A stretch of DNA of 64,000 bases from Limnohabitans radicicola (GCF_014837235.1 NZ_JACYFT010000001.1:413688-477687); one strand, 5' to 3'; counted from the stretch's first letter, positions 1 to 9,160 are shown. Notes: generated from the letters alone by a model not told the origin. Program-made: numbers and translations.

Positions 1-1243
1 CGGCGTTCTGAGCGATGTCGCGCAGCGCCATGACCACGCCCTCTTCCATGCTCTTCAAACCGCACACATAGAAGCAGGTGTTGGGGTCTTTGAGCTGCAG
101 TGCGATGTCGGCAGCGCGGTCACGCAGCGCATCCTGCACATAGCGCTTGGGCTTGCCCACTTCACGCGAAAAAGCGAACTCGATGTCGATGAAGTCTTTG
201 GGCAGGTTGTTGAGCGGCCCAAAGTACGGCAGCTCGGCCGGGGTGCGGGCACCAAAGAAAAGCATCAGCTTGCCCCCCTCGAATTTGCCGCTCGCCCGCA
301 AGCGGCGACGCCATTCGGTCATGGCGCGCATCGGGGCCGAACCCGTCCCCGTGCAGATCATGACGATGTTGCTCTTGGGGTGGTTGGGCATCAAGAAGCT
401 CGCGCCAAACGGCCCGATCACCTGCACTTTGTCGCCGACCTGGAGGTCGCACATGTAGTTGGAGCCGACGCCACGCACAGGTTGGCCGTCGTGGTCTTCG
501 AGCACGCGCTTGATGGTGAGCGACAGGTTGTTGTGGCCCGGACGCTCGCCGTTGCGGGGGCTGGCAATGGAGTATTGGCGGGCGTGGTGCGGTTTGCCTT
601 TGGCGTCCACACCGGGCGGGATGATGCCGATCGACTGGCCTTCGAGCACCGGGAAAGGCATGCTGCCAAAGTCGAGCACGATGTGGTGGGTGTCGTAGTC
701 TTGCTGGCCGTCTTGTTTGCCGACTTCGGTCACGCGCAGGTTGCCGGTGACGGTGGCAGTGATGGTTTTTTCGGCCGCCTTGGGGCCATACAGGTTGGTG
801 TAGGCATGGGCCGCTGACCAAGGGGGAATGGTCGCGCCGTAGGCGGCCGAGTTGAAGCCGGACGCGCTGGCGGTGCTGGCGGCCGATGCGGAGGAAGCCG
901 CGGCTTGTGCAGCGGCTTGGGCTTCTTCCTGAGCGGCGCCGACCTCGGCACCGGCTGCGGCAAGTTCTTCGGCGCTCAGTTCAGCAGGCAGCACGTCCCA
1001 TTTGAGCTGTTCTTCAATGCTGTAGGCCTTGGCCTTGGGCATCATGCGCCAGTTGTCGATGGAGCCCGTGGGGCATGGCGAGATGCAGTCCATGCAGAGG
1101 TTGCAGACATCGGCCTTGACCACGTAGTTGAGGGAGTCGTGGGTGATGGCCCCGACCGGGCAGATCGCTTCGCAGGTGTTGCAGCGGATGCAGATCTCCG
1201 GGTCAATGACGTGCTGTTTGATCAAGGTCGTTTCGGTGCTCAT
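1..1243 (-). CDS. boxA: Benzoyl-CoA 2,3-epoxidase reductase component BoxA (3' end cut off)
   Basis: BoxA takes electrons from NADPH and passes them to the BoxB oxygenase, which epoxidises benzoyl-CoA. Translating the minus strand from the ATG at 1243 gives 414 codons with no stop, so only the extreme C-terminus is missing. The N-terminus carries two 4Fe-4S motifs, with cysteines at 18, 21, 24, 28 and 47, 50, 53, 57. An Ala/Glu-rich linker follows (about residues 85-125). Next comes a ferredoxin-NADP reductase module with an FAD-binding RQYSIAS, an NADPH-binding GTGSAPMR and a CGLKSMEEG motif. It is the last box gene on this strand and is separated from boxB by an unusually long 243-base spacer holding large hairpins. 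The ferredoxin-reductase fusion and the neighbours make the call secure. Confidence 0.95.
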   Translation of the reverse strand, partial: MSTETTLIKQHVIDPEICIRCNTCEAICPVGAITHDSLNYVVKADVCNLCMDCISPCPTGSIDNWRMMPKAKAYSIEEQLKWDVLPAELSAEELAAAGAEVGAAQEEAQAAAQAAASSASAASTASASGFNSAAYGATIPPWSAAHAYTNLYGPKAAEKTITATVTGNLRVTEVGKQDGQQDYDTHHIVLDFGSMPFPVLEGQSIGIIPPGVDAKGKPHHARQYSIASPRNGERPGHNNLSLTIKRVLEDHDGQPVRGVGSNYMCDLQVGDKVQVIGPFGASFLMPNHPKSNIVMICTGTGSAPMRAMTEWRRRLRASGKFEGGKLMLFFGARTPAELPYFGPLNNLPKDFIDIEFAFSREVGKPKRYVQDALRDRAADIALQLKDPNTCFYVCGLKSMEEGVVMALRDIAQNA

Positions 1244-1365
1244 GTCTTGGCTTTCTTGTTGTCGCTTCGGCTTTGGTCTTTGGCTTACGGGGTCCGCAAC
1301 GATATGGCTTGGAGCCGGGCAAGCAATGCAGTCTACCGGCATTGTGTGTGCTTGGCGCACACCAT

Positions 1366-1443
1366 GCAGTCGTCAAAGGCAGGGGCGGGTGACGATTTTT
1401 GGTACCCCAGTATGAGGAACCCGCCCCTGCCTTTGACGACTGC
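1366..1443 (-). repeat. 25-bp perfect inverted repeat in the boxB-boxA spacer
   Basis: Bases 1366-1390 are the exact reverse complement of 1419-1443, with a 28-base spacer between them. In the boxB-boxA transcript this would fold into a very stable GC-rich hairpin. No T-run follows it on the minus strand, so it does not look like a simple intrinsic terminator. It could stabilise the upstream boxC-boxB message, slow transcription, or be a small palindromic insertion. Its 5' arm (as transcribed) overlaps the arm of a second hairpin at 1438-1467. Confidence 0.85.
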
Positions 1444-1467
1444 TGCCCCACAAATGAGGCAGCAGTC
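1438..1467 (-). repeat. Second hairpin just after boxB, competing with the larger one
   Basis: GACTGCTGCC at 1438-1447 and GGCAGCAGTC at 1458-1467 form a perfect 10-bp inverted repeat with a 10-base loop, 20 bases after the boxB stop. Bases 1438-1443 also belong to the 25-bp repeat at 1366-1443, so an RNA can form only one hairpin fully. This has the geometry of an RNA switch, but no function is shown. Confidence 0.7.
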
Positions 1468-1486
1468 AATTCAAAAGCTCAACGCA

Positions 1487-2914
1487 TCAGTTGAAGCGGA
1501 CGTAATCAAAGTCCACAGGCTGACGGTTGATGCCCATGACGGGAGGCGCGATCCAGTTGGCGAACTTGCCTGGCTCGACGACACGGCCCATCAGGCTGGC
1601 CACATAAGCGCGGTCTTCGTTGGTCGGCAGCCACTCGCCCACTTTGGCGTTCCACTCGGCCTCAGACACCACACGGCCTTCGGGCGTGATCTTGGCGCCG
1701 GACAAAGAACCGATGTTGCGGTGGAAAGCCTTGTGTGGCGCAGTCAGCTTGAAGGGGATGCCGGCTTTTTCGATCACACGGTTCCAGCGCTCGATACCGC
1801 CTTTGGAATCGGTGATGTAGTCATCGCGCAGCACTTCGTTCAAGGCGTTGAGCATCGGCACTTCTTTTTCGACCAGCTTGCCGTCTTCGACCGACAGGAT
1901 CTTGTAGCTGTTGCCCTTGAGGACATGGTCATCGGTGCGCTTGCCTTCTTCGTAACGGCCCTTCAAGCCGGAGCTGTAGAAGGTGGCGGCGTTGGACGAC
2001 TGATCGGCACCGAACAGGTCGATGGTCACCGAGAAGTGGAAGTTGATGTAACGCTGGATGGTGGGCAGGTCGATCACGCCAGCCGCGCGCAGCTTGGCCA
2101 CGTCGTCGGTTTTCAGCTGGTTCATCACATCCACGGTGCGCTGGATGGTGCGGCTCACGCCGGACTCGCCCACGAACATGTGGTGGGCTTCTTCGGTCAG
2201 CATGAACTTGGTCGTGCGGGCCAGCGGATCGAACGCCGACTCGGCCAAAGCGCACAACTGGAACTTGCCGTCGCGGTCGGTGAAATAGGTGAACATGAAG
2301 AAGGACAGCCAGTCGGGCGTCTTCTCGTTGAAGGCTTGCAGAATGCGGGGGTTGTCGGCGTTGCCGCTGTTGCGCTCGAGCAGGCCCTCGGCTTCTTCAC
2401 GGCCGTCCTTGCCAAAGTACTTGTGCAGCAGATAGACCATGGCCCACAGATGACGGCCTTCTTCCACGTTCACCTGGAACAGGTTGCGCAGGTCGTACTG
2501 GCTGGGCGCAGTCAGGCCCAGGTGGCGTTGCTGCTCGACGGATGCGGGTTCGGTGTCGCCTTGGGTCACGATGATGCGGCGCAGGTTGGCGCGGTGTTCG
2601 CCAGGCACGTCTTGCCAGGCGGCTTCGCCGATGTGGTCACCGAAGTGGATCTTGCGGTCTTGCTCGCCGGGATTGAGGAAAATGCCCCAACGGTAGTCGG
2701 GCATCTTCACGTGGCCAAACTGGGCCCAGCCTTGGGGGTCCACGCTCACGGCGGTGCGCAGGTAAACGTCGAAGTTTTGCGAGCCATCAGGACCCATGTC
2801 ATTCCACCACTGCAGGTAGTTGGGCTGCCAGTGCTCCAGCGCGCGTTGCAGCGTGCGGTCTTCCGACAGGTTGACGTTGTTGGGGATTTTTTCGCTGTAG
2901 TTGATACCGGACAT
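1487..2914 (-). CDS. boxB: Benzoyl-CoA 2,3-epoxidase oxygenase component BoxB
   Basis: BoxB is the di-iron oxygenase that converts benzoyl-CoA to 2,3-epoxybenzoyl-CoA, using O2 and electrons from BoxA. The protein is 475 residues, the normal family length. Two Glu-x-x-His iron-binding motifs are visible: EEGRH at about 151-155 and EEAHH at about 241-245. These match the carboxylate/histidine ligand pattern known for BoxB. The ATG at 2914 has a GGAGA ribosome site about 8 bases upstream. It lies between boxC (88 bases upstream) and boxA (243 bases downstream), all in one direction. Confidence 0.96.
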   Translation of the reverse strand: MSGINYSEKIPNNVNLSEDRTLQRALEHWQPNYLQWWNDMGPDGSQNFDVYLRTAVSVDPQGWAQFGHVKMPDYRWGIFLNPGEQDRKIHFGDHIGEAAWQDVPGEHRANLRRIIVTQGDTEPASVEQQRHLGLTAPSQYDLRNLFQVNVEEGRHLWAMVYLLHKYFGKDGREEAEGLLERNSGNADNPRILQAFNEKTPDWLSFFMFTYFTDRDGKFQLCALAESAFDPLARTTKFMLTEEAHHMFVGESGVSRTIQRTVDVMNQLKTDDVAKLRAAGVIDLPTIQRYINFHFSVTIDLFGADQSSNAATFYSSGLKGRYEEGKRTDDHVLKGNSYKILSVEDGKLVEKEVPMLNALNEVLRDDYITDSKGGIERWNRVIEKAGIPFKLTAPHKAFHRNIGSLSGAKITPEGRVVSEAEWNAKVGEWLPTNEDRAYVASLMGRVVEPGKFANWIAPPVMGINRQPVDFDYVRFN

Positions 2915-3002
2915 GAGAGTCTCCAGAAATTAAAGCAACGGTGGGGTCAAATTTCGGTTGCAGCGCGGACCACCGGGAACCACGCCGCACAACGTCAAAA
3001 CA

Positions 3003-4661
3003 TCAAACGCGGTTCAGGTCGAACTGGACTTTTTCGCCCTTGCCGTAGACCTTCAGAGCGCCCTTTTCGCCGACGGCGTTGGGGCGCTGGAAAATCCAGT
3101 TCTGCCAGGCGGTCAGGCGGCCGAAGATGCGGGTCAGCATGTTCTCTTGGCTAGCAAAACGCAGATTGGCTTCCAAACCGGTCAGGGCGTCGGGCGACAT
3201 GGCAGAACGCTCTTCCAGGGCCAGGCGGATCTCGTCGGCCCAGTCGATGTCATCAGGGGCTGCCGTGACCAAGCCCAAAGCCAGGGCCGCGTCAGCGTCC
3301 AAAGCCTTGCCGATGGCGCCGCGTGCGGCTTCCATGGCAGGCACTTCTTCGTAGAAGCGGCGCTGCAGGCGGGTCTGGTCGTTGACCATGGGGAAGAAAC
3401 CGAAGTTCATTTCGTTCAGCTGGATCTTGGGGGCATTGGCCTCGTCGTCAGGCAGCGCCAGCATGTAGGCGCGGTCGGCGCAGAAAGCCAGTTCGGCGAG
3501 TGTGCCGACAAAACATGTCCCCTCTTCAATCAGGGCGAACAGGCTGCGCGAAGTCACGTCCATGCGGGCCAGTGTGCGGCGCAGGTGGCCGATGGTTTCA
3601 CGCACAAACCAGTGGTCTTTGTTCGCCAGCATGGTGGCGTCGGAGGCCAGCACGGCAGCGGCGTCGCCCGAAGTCTTGAGCACCCAGGTGCCGATGTCGA
3701 GTTCGTTGGTGCGCATGTGCAAGATGGCGTCGTCCAGTTCACGCACCATCTGCAAGGGCCACCAGTTCATGCCCGCGGCTTCAATGCCCGCGATATCAGT
3801 GGGCTGCGCGGTGGCCGGGGCCTTGACGGTGAAGGTGGCGATGCGCTTGGCGCGGTCGATCTCCACGGTGACGTTGGTATAAGTCAGCGCGTCGGCCGCG
3901 ATGGTGCGGTTCAGGGGCGTGAGCGCCACACCCTTGGCACCTGCAGGACGGATGCTGCCAGCAGCCAGCTTGGTGGCGCGTTCTTTGACCACATCCTTGA
4001 ACACGGCGGGCTTGGCGATCGCATCCACCAAACGCCAGTCCACGGCTTTTTGACCACGCACACCCTCAACACTGGTGCAGAAGATGTCGGCCAGATCGTG
4101 GCGCACATGGCGCTTGTCGGTCACACGCGTCAGGCCGCCCGTACCGGGCAACACGCCGAGCAAAGGCACTTCAGGCAGCGACACGGCTGAAGAGCGGTCA
4201 TCAACCAGCACGATGTCATCACAAGCCAGCGCCAGCTCATAACCACCACCAGCGCAAGCGCCATTCAGGGCGGCGACGAATTTCAAGCCGTCGTGCTTGC
4301 TGGAGTCTTCGATGCCGTTACGGGTTTCGTTGGTGAACTTGCAGAAGTTCACTTTCCAGCCGTGCGTAGACACACCCAGCATGAAGATGTTGGCACCGGA
4401 GCAGAACACGCGGTCCTTCAAGCTGGTCACCACCACCGAGCGCACTTCGGGGTGCTCAAAGCGGATGCGCTGCAGCGCGTCATGCAACTCGATGTCCACC
4501 CCCAGGTCGTAGCTGTTGAGCTTGAGTTTGTAGCCAGGGCGGATACCGGCATCTTCGTTGATGTTGATGGCCAGCGTGGCAATCTCACCGTCAAAAGACA
4601 GGTTGATGTGTTTGTATTGCGAAGGGTTGGTCTGGTAATCAACCTGAGGTGCTGCGGTCAT
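3003..4661 (-). CDS. boxC: Benzoyl-CoA-dihydrodiol lyase (2,3-epoxybenzoyl-CoA dihydrolase) BoxC
   Basis: BoxC opens the ring of 2,3-epoxybenzoyl-CoA hydrolytically, yielding 3,4-dehydroadipyl-CoA semialdehyde and formate. I use the ATG at 4661, which gives 552 residues beginning MTAAPQVDYQ and has GGAGA eight bases upstream. An in-frame TTG at 4703 would add 14 residues but overlaps the operator at 4706-4721 and has no good ribosome site. The N-terminal part (about residues 30-270) is a crotonase-like domain with the oxyanion-hole type stretch GACAGGGYELA; the C-terminal half is the second crotonase-related region typical of BoxC. It is the first gene of boxC-boxB-boxA. Confidence 0.95.
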   Translation of the reverse strand: MTAAPQVDYQTNPSQYKHINLSFDGEIATLAININEDAGIRPGYKLKLNSYDLGVDIELHDALQRIRFEHPEVRSVVVTSLKDRVFCSGANIFMLGVSTHGWKVNFCKFTNETRNGIEDSSKHDGLKFVAALNGACAGGGYELALACDDIVLVDDRSSAVSLPEVPLLGVLPGTGGLTRVTDKRHVRHDLADIFCTSVEGVRGQKAVDWRLVDAIAKPAVFKDVVKERATKLAAGSIRPAGAKGVALTPLNRTIAADALTYTNVTVEIDRAKRIATFTVKAPATAQPTDIAGIEAAGMNWWPLQMVRELDDAILHMRTNELDIGTWVLKTSGDAAAVLASDATMLANKDHWFVRETIGHLRRTLARMDVTSRSLFALIEEGTCFVGTLAELAFCADRAYMLALPDDEANAPKIQLNEMNFGFFPMVNDQTRLQRRFYEEVPAMEAARGAIGKALDADAALALGLVTAAPDDIDWADEIRLALEERSAMSPDALTGLEANLRFASQENMLTRIFGRLTAWQNWIFQRPNAVGEKGALKVYGKGEKVQFDLNRV

Positions 4662-4705
4662 GGGTGTCTCCGTCAATGAAGGGGTGGATTTGATTTCGGT
4701 CAAAG

Positions 4706-4721
4706 ATGCATTTCACTGCAT
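4706..4721. promoter_or_regulatory. Probable BoxR operator 1 upstream of boxC
   Basis: ATGCA-TTTCAC-TGCAT, a TGCA-N6-TGCA site, lies 45 bases before the boxC ATG. TGCA repeats spaced this way are the known recognition pattern of BzdR/BoxR-family regulators. The assignment to BoxR is inferred from the adjacent boxR gene. Confidence 0.75.
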
Positions 4722-4761
4722 GTTGAGCTGAAGTTTAGTGCAGATGACACCGGGCAGCAAT

Positions 4762-4777
4762 ATGCACTTTATTGCAT
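4762..4777. promoter_or_regulatory. Probable BoxR operator 2 upstream of boxC
   Basis: ATGCACTTTATTGCAT is a second ATGCA-N6-TGCAT site, 101 bases before the boxC ATG. A lone TGCA at 4739-4742 sits between the two operators. This 16-mer is repeated identically at 5792-5807 in the boxR-boxD gap, which supports a shared regulator. Confidence 0.8.
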
Positions 4778-4820
4778 TTTATAAGTATTTACCCTAGGAA
4801 GCAAGCTTCAGGGCCTTGTA

Positions 4821-5735
4821 TCAAGCGGGCAAGGCCAGATGTTGGCGAACCGAAGTACGCAAGGCGTCGAAGGCCTGGTCTTCGCTGCGGCCACTGGTGT
4901 TGATGGTCAAGTCGGCTTTGGAATAGAAGGCCGAGCGCCCTTCGAGAATGCGCTTGAGGTCTTCCATGGCCTCGCGGCTCGCGGCCATCGGGCGCATGTC
5001 GCCTTGCGCAGCCACACGGCCCATGTGGTCGGCCGCGTCAGCCTGCAGCCACACGGTGGTGCAGTGCGAGAGCAGCACATTGAAGTTGGCGGAATCAGAC
5101 ACCAAGCCTCCCGGTGTGGCGATCACCACCTCGGGGTAAATTTGAATCGCTTCCTCGAGCGCACGGCGCTCGTAACGGCGGTAGGCGTTGGCCCCGTACA
5201 GGTTGTGGATTTCACTGATCTGGCAGCCGGCAAACTGCTCGATCTCGCGGCTCAGTTCAATGAAGGGAAAGCCCATGTCATCGGCCAGGCGCTGCCCCAA
5301 CGCGGTTTTGCCGGCCCCACGCAAACCAATCAGGGCGATGCGATTCTTGCGTTCCTGTGCATTGCCGCCTTCACCAAACATCTCGCCCAGCTGGACGCGG
5401 GCACGGCGCAAATCGGCCTCGCTGCGCGTCGAGAGCAACTCACGGATCAACAGCCACTCGGGCGAACTGGTGGTGACGTCACCCAGCAATTCGGCCAGCG
5501 AGCACTGCAAGGCATGGGACACCTGCAACAGCACCAACACCGAGACATTGCCGGTGCCGTATTCCAGATTGGCGAGGTGCCGTTCGGACACATCGGCGGC
5601 CACCGCCACAGCACGTCGCGTCATGCCCTGGCGCGAGCGCAAGGTGCGCACGCGCTCGCCCAGCGCCTCCAGAAACGGGCTGCGTTTTGTCTCCGACTCG
5701 GACACTTCCATCAACGTGGACTCTTGACTTGTCAT
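4821..5735 (-). CDS. boxR: BoxR, benzoyl-CoA-responsive regulator (XRE domain + shikimate-kinase-like domain)
   Basis: This is a 304-residue regulator of the BzdR/BoxR family. Residues about 23-85 form an XRE-type helix-turn-helix DNA-binding domain. A linker leads to a shikimate-kinase-like domain starting about 130, with an intact P-loop GLRGAGKT at 137-144. In this family that domain binds benzoyl-CoA, the inducer, and it is not a working kinase in the pathway sense. The ATG at 5735 is the only good start. boxR lies upstream of boxC in the same direction, 159 bases apart, and diverges from boxD. Both flanking gaps hold TGCA-N6-TGCA operators, so it probably controls both arms and itself, normally as a repressor. 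Confidence 0.94.
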   Translation of the reverse strand: MTSQESTLMEVSESETKRSPFLEALGERVRTLRSRQGMTRRAVAVAADVSERHLANLEYGTGNVSVLVLLQVSHALQCSLAELLGDVTTSSPEWLLIRELLSTRSEADLRRARVQLGEMFGEGGNAQERKNRIALIGLRGAGKTALGQRLADDMGFPFIELSREIEQFAGCQISEIHNLYGANAYRRYERRALEEAIQIYPEVVIATPGGLVSDSANFNVLLSHCTTVWLQADAADHMGRVAAQGDMRPMAASREAMEDLKRILEGRSAFYSKADLTINTSGRSEDQAFDALRTSVRQHLALPA

Positions 5736-5791
5736 GTTGGACCTTGGATCTAAGACAAGGGAAAACCCTTAAATTTCAACAACCCCAAAAC

Positions 5792-5832
5792 ATGCACTTT
5801 ATTGCATACTTGCAGGCACGCACAATAGTGCA
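5792..5832. promoter_or_regulatory. BoxR operator cluster in the boxR-boxD divergent gap
   Basis: ATGCACTTTATTGCAT at 5792-5807 is identical to the site at 4762-4777. More TGCA cores follow at 5811-5814 and 5829-5832, and looser ones at 5881-5884 and 5895-5898. A possible sigma-70 promoter for boxD, TTGCAT (5802-5807) with AATAGT (5824-5829) at a 16-base spacing, overlaps the cluster; this promoter is only a candidate. Confidence 0.75.
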
Positions 5833-5943
5833 TCAACTGCTGTTTATACCGCCAACTGGACCACTCGAACAGTTTTTTGTTGCATGCCCCCGCCTGCAAC
5901 ACACCTGACTACCCTCATTTCGAGACGACTGAAAGCCATTCAC

Positions 5944-7512
5944 ATGACCGCATTGCTCCCCAACTTCTTCGCCGGCCGCTGGCAGACCGGCACCGACGCA
6001 GGTACGCCTCTGTTTGACCCGGTGCTGGGCACCGAACTGGCCCGCGTGTCCAGCAGCGGCATCGACCTGGCCGAAGGCTTTGCCTTTGCCCGCGAGCAAG
6101 GTGGCGCGGCCTTGCGCGCCATGCGCTACGGCCAGCGCGCCGCCATGCTCAGCCAAATTGTGGAAGTGCTGCAAGCCAACCGCGATGCCTACTACGAAAT
6201 TGCCACCGCCAACAGCGGCACCGTGGCCAAAGACTCGGGCGTGGACATTGATGGCGCCATTTTCACCCTGGGCTACTACGCCAAGCAGGGCGCGGCCCTG
6301 GGCGATGCCACGCTGCTGCTGGACGGTGAACGCATCCGCATGGCCAAAGACCCGGCCTTCCAAACCCAGCACATCCAGGTGCCCACACACGGCGTGGCGC
6401 TGTTCATCAACGCCTTCAACTTCCCCAGCTGGGGCCTTTGGGAAAAAGCCGCCCCCGCCCTGCTCTCGGGTGTGCCGGTCATCATCAAGCCCGCCACAGC
6501 CACCGCCTGGCTGACCCAGCGCATGGTCAAGGATGTGGTGGACGCAGGCGTGCTGCCCGTGGGCGCGCTCTCGGTGATCTGCGGCTCGTCAGCAGGCCTG
6601 ATGGACCAACTGCAGGCCTTTGACGTGGTCAGCTTCACCGGCTCGGCCGAGACGGGCCGGATCATCCGCAGCCACCGCGCCGTGACCGAGCTGTCGGTGC
6701 GCTGCAACATCGAAGCCGACAGCCTCAACAGCGCCTTGCTTTCGCCCGATGCCACAGCTGACAGCGAAGCTTTCAAGCTGCTGGTGGCCGAAGTTGCGCG
6801 CGAGATGACCGTCAAATCCGGCCAGAAATGCACCGCCATTCGCCGCATTTTTGTGCCGCGTGCCTTGTACCAAGCCACTGCACAGGCCATTGGCGCGCGC
6901 TTGGCCAAAACCAGCGTGGGCAACCCAAGGAACGAGTCCGTGCGCATGGGGGCCCTGGTGAGTCAAGAACAAAAAGCCAGTGTGCTGGCGGGCCTGGCCC
7001 AGCTCAAGACCGAAGCCACGGTTTTGTACGATGGCAACGCAGCACCGCTGGTGGATGCCGACGCATCGAGCGCCTGCGTGGCCCCCGTGCTGCTGGGCAC
7101 CGAATCGCCCATGAGCGCCCAGGTGCTGCACGCGGTCGAGGTGTTTGGCCCCGTGTCCACCCTCATGCCTTACGACAGCATCAACGAGGCCTACACCATG
7201 ATCCGCCGGGGTGAAGGCTCGCTGGTGTGCTCGGTCTACAGCGAAGACCCGACTTTCACCGCCCAGGCCTCGGTGGCGCTGGCCAGCAGCCACGGGCGTG
7301 TGCACGCGGTCTCGCCCGATGTGGCGACCCTGCACAGCGGCCACGGCAACGTGATGCCCATGAGCCTGCACGGTGGCCCTGGCCGCGCTGGCGGCGGTGA
7401 AGAGCTCGGCGGCTTGCGCGCCCTGAACTTCTACCACCGCCGCAGCGCCGTGCAAGGCAGCGCGCTGGCCCTGGACCAGCTGGCCGCACAGGGCGCCAAG
7501 CTGCCCCTGTAA
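5944..7512 (+). CDS. boxD: 3,4-dehydroadipyl-CoA semialdehyde dehydrogenase BoxD
   Basis: This aldehyde dehydrogenase oxidises 3,4-dehydroadipyl-CoA semialdehyde, the BoxC product, to the acid with NADP+. I choose the ATG at 5944 (MTALLPNFFAGRW), giving 522 residues. The upstream in-frame ATG at 5884 would add 20 residues of unlikely sequence across the TGCA-rich region. Visible features include the substrate/cofactor stretch ALFINAFNFPSWG, the FTGSAETG cofactor loop, and the catalytic cysteine in SGQKCTAIRR. The fold is like the dehydrogenase half of PaaZ. It is divergent from boxR and 64 bases upstream of bclA, in the same direction. Confidence 0.92.
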   Translation: MTALLPNFFAGRWQTGTDAGTPLFDPVLGTELARVSSSGIDLAEGFAFAREQGGAALRAMRYGQRAAMLSQIVEVLQANRDAYYEIATANSGTVAKDSGVDIDGAIFTLGYYAKQGAALGDATLLLDGERIRMAKDPAFQTQHIQVPTHGVALFINAFNFPSWGLWEKAAPALLSGVPVIIKPATATAWLTQRMVKDVVDAGVLPVGALSVICGSSAGLMDQLQAFDVVSFTGSAETGRIIRSHRAVTELSVRCNIEADSLNSALLSPDATADSEAFKLLVAEVAREMTVKSGQKCTAIRRIFVPRALYQATAQAIGARLAKTSVGNPRNESVRMGALVSQEQKASVLAGLAQLKTEATVLYDGNAAPLVDADASSACVAPVLLGTESPMSAQVLHAVEVFGPVSTLMPYDSINEAYTMIRRGEGSLVCSVYSEDPTFTAQASVALASSHGRVHAVSPDVATLHSGHGNVMPMSLHGGPGRAGGGEELGGLRALNFYHRRSAVQGSALALDQLAAQGAKLPL

Positions 7513-7576
7513 GGACAAGTCCCCATTTTCCGAACCGACCCGACCACAGACACTGAGAACCCGCAGGAGACAAGAC

Positions 7577-9139
7577 ATGAGCCATGTGAGTGCCCCGCCC
7601 ACCGAATTCAACTTCGCCCAGCACCTGATCGCCACCAATGCTGGCCGCGCCGACAAAACCGCCCTGATCGATGACATCGGCCAGCTCAGCTATGGCCAGC
7701 TGGCCGACCAGGTGCGCCGCTTTGCGGGCGGCCTCAAGGCCCTGGGCCTCAAGCGCGAAGAACGCGTTCTGCTGCTGATGCAAGACAGCAGCGACTGGGT
7801 GGTGGCTTTTCTGGGTTCGCTCTACGCGGGCGTGGTGCCTGTGGCCGTGAACACCCTGCTCACAGCCGAAGACTACGCCTTCATGCTGGCCAACAGCCGC
7901 GCCCAGGCCGCACTGGTCTCGGGCGCCCTGCTGCCCACGCTGCAAAGCGCCCTGACCCAGGTCAAGACCGAAGTGCAGCACGTGGTGGTGTCCCGCCCTG
8001 CGGACGCCTTGCCCGCCGGAGCACACGACATGGCCACGTTGGTGGCGCAAGGCCAGCCGGGCGTGCCTGCGGCCACCCTGGCCGATGAACCGGCTTTCTG
8101 GCTGTACTCGTCGGGTTCTACCGGCAAGCCCAAGGGCACGGTGCACAGCCAGGGCAATCTGTACTGGACCGCCGAGCTGTACGGCAAAGGCGTGCTGCAA
8201 CTGCGCGAGAGCGATACCGTCTTCTCGGCCGCCAAGCTGTTCTTTGCCTACGGCCTGGGCAACGCGCTCACCTTCCCCTTGAGCGTGGGCGCGAGCGTGG
8301 TGCTGATGGCCGAGCGCCCCACCCCGCAAGCGACCTTCAAGCGCCTGGTCGACCACCAGCCCACCGTGTTTTATGGCGCGCCCACCGGCTACGGCGGCAT
8401 GCTGGCCAGCCCCGAGTTGCCCGCCAAAAGCCAGGTCGCGCTGCGCCTGTGTTCATCGGCCGGTGAAGCCTTGCCACGCGACATCGGCGAGCGCTGGACG
8501 CAGCATTTCGGCTGCGAAATCATCGACGGCATCGGCTCCACCGAAATGCTGCACGTCTTTTTGTCCAACCGCCCCGGCGATGTGCGCTACGGCACCACGG
8601 GCAAACCGGTCGAGGGCTATTTGGTCGAGCTGCGCAACGAGGATGGCAGCGTGGTCACCGGCCACAACGAGATCGGCGACCTCTACATCCAGGGCCCCAG
8701 CAGCGCCCTGATGTACTGGAACAACCGCGAAAAATCGCGCGACACCTTCCAAGGCGTGTGGACCAAGAGCGGCGACAAGTACACCCGTGACCCCGACGGC
8801 TACTACACCTACGCGGGCCGCAATGACGACATGCTCAAAGTCAGCGGCATCTACGTTTCGCCCTTCGAGGTCGAGGCCACCTTGGTGCAGCACCCTGCCA
8901 TCCTTGAAGCGGCTGTGATCGGCAAGGAAGACACCGATGGTCTGACCAAAACCAAGGCCTTCATCGTGCTCAAAGCGGGACAAAGCCTGACGCAGGAAGA
9001 GGTCAAGGCTTTTGTGAAAGAGCGCCTGGCTCCGTACAAATACCCGCGCTTCATCGAGTTTGTGGCCGAGTTGCCCAAAACCGCCACGGGCAAGATCCAG
9101 CGCTTCCGTCTGCGCGATCTTGAAAAACAGCAAGGCTGA
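7577..9139 (+). CDS. bclA: Benzoate-CoA ligase BclA
   Basis: The enzyme activates benzoate with ATP and CoA to benzoyl-CoA, the entry step of the box pathway. It is 520 residues, the usual length for benzoate-CoA ligases. The adenylate-forming signature YSSGSTGKPKG sits at about 177-187. Acidic and hinge motifs (GRNDDMLKVSGIYVSPFE) and the C-terminal catalytic lysine in KTATGKIQR are all present. AGGAGA lies 8 bases before the ATG. It follows boxD, so the two are probably co-transcribed under BoxR control and end at the terminator at 9161. Confidence 0.94.
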   Translation: MSHVSAPPTEFNFAQHLIATNAGRADKTALIDDIGQLSYGQLADQVRRFAGGLKALGLKREERVLLLMQDSSDWVVAFLGSLYAGVVPVAVNTLLTAEDYAFMLANSRAQAALVSGALLPTLQSALTQVKTEVQHVVVSRPADALPAGAHDMATLVAQGQPGVPAATLADEPAFWLYSSGSTGKPKGTVHSQGNLYWTAELYGKGVLQLRESDTVFSAAKLFFAYGLGNALTFPLSVGASVVLMAERPTPQATFKRLVDHQPTVFYGAPTGYGGMLASPELPAKSQVALRLCSSAGEALPRDIGERWTQHFGCEIIDGIGSTEMLHVFLSNRPGDVRYGTTGKPVEGYLVELRNEDGSVVTGHNEIGDLYIQGPSSALMYWNNREKSRDTFQGVWTKSGDKYTRDPDGYYTYAGRNDDMLKVSGIYVSPFEVEATLVQHPAILEAAVIGKEDTDGLTKTKAFIVLKAGQSLTQEEVKAFVKERLAPYKYPRFIEFVAELPKTATGKIQRFRLRDLEKQQG

Positions 9140-9160
9140 CGCCCGGCACCCCAAATCAAC

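Noticed and set aside
905..3154. A 749-codon plus-strand frame opposite boxA-boxB
   Set aside because: It spans the boxA start, spacer hairpins and all of boxB antisense, with no domain. Both box proteins show conserved motifs.
4662..4703. TTG start for boxC giving 14 more residues
   Set aside because: It lies next to the operator, has no ribosome site, and the ATG at 4661 has a good one.
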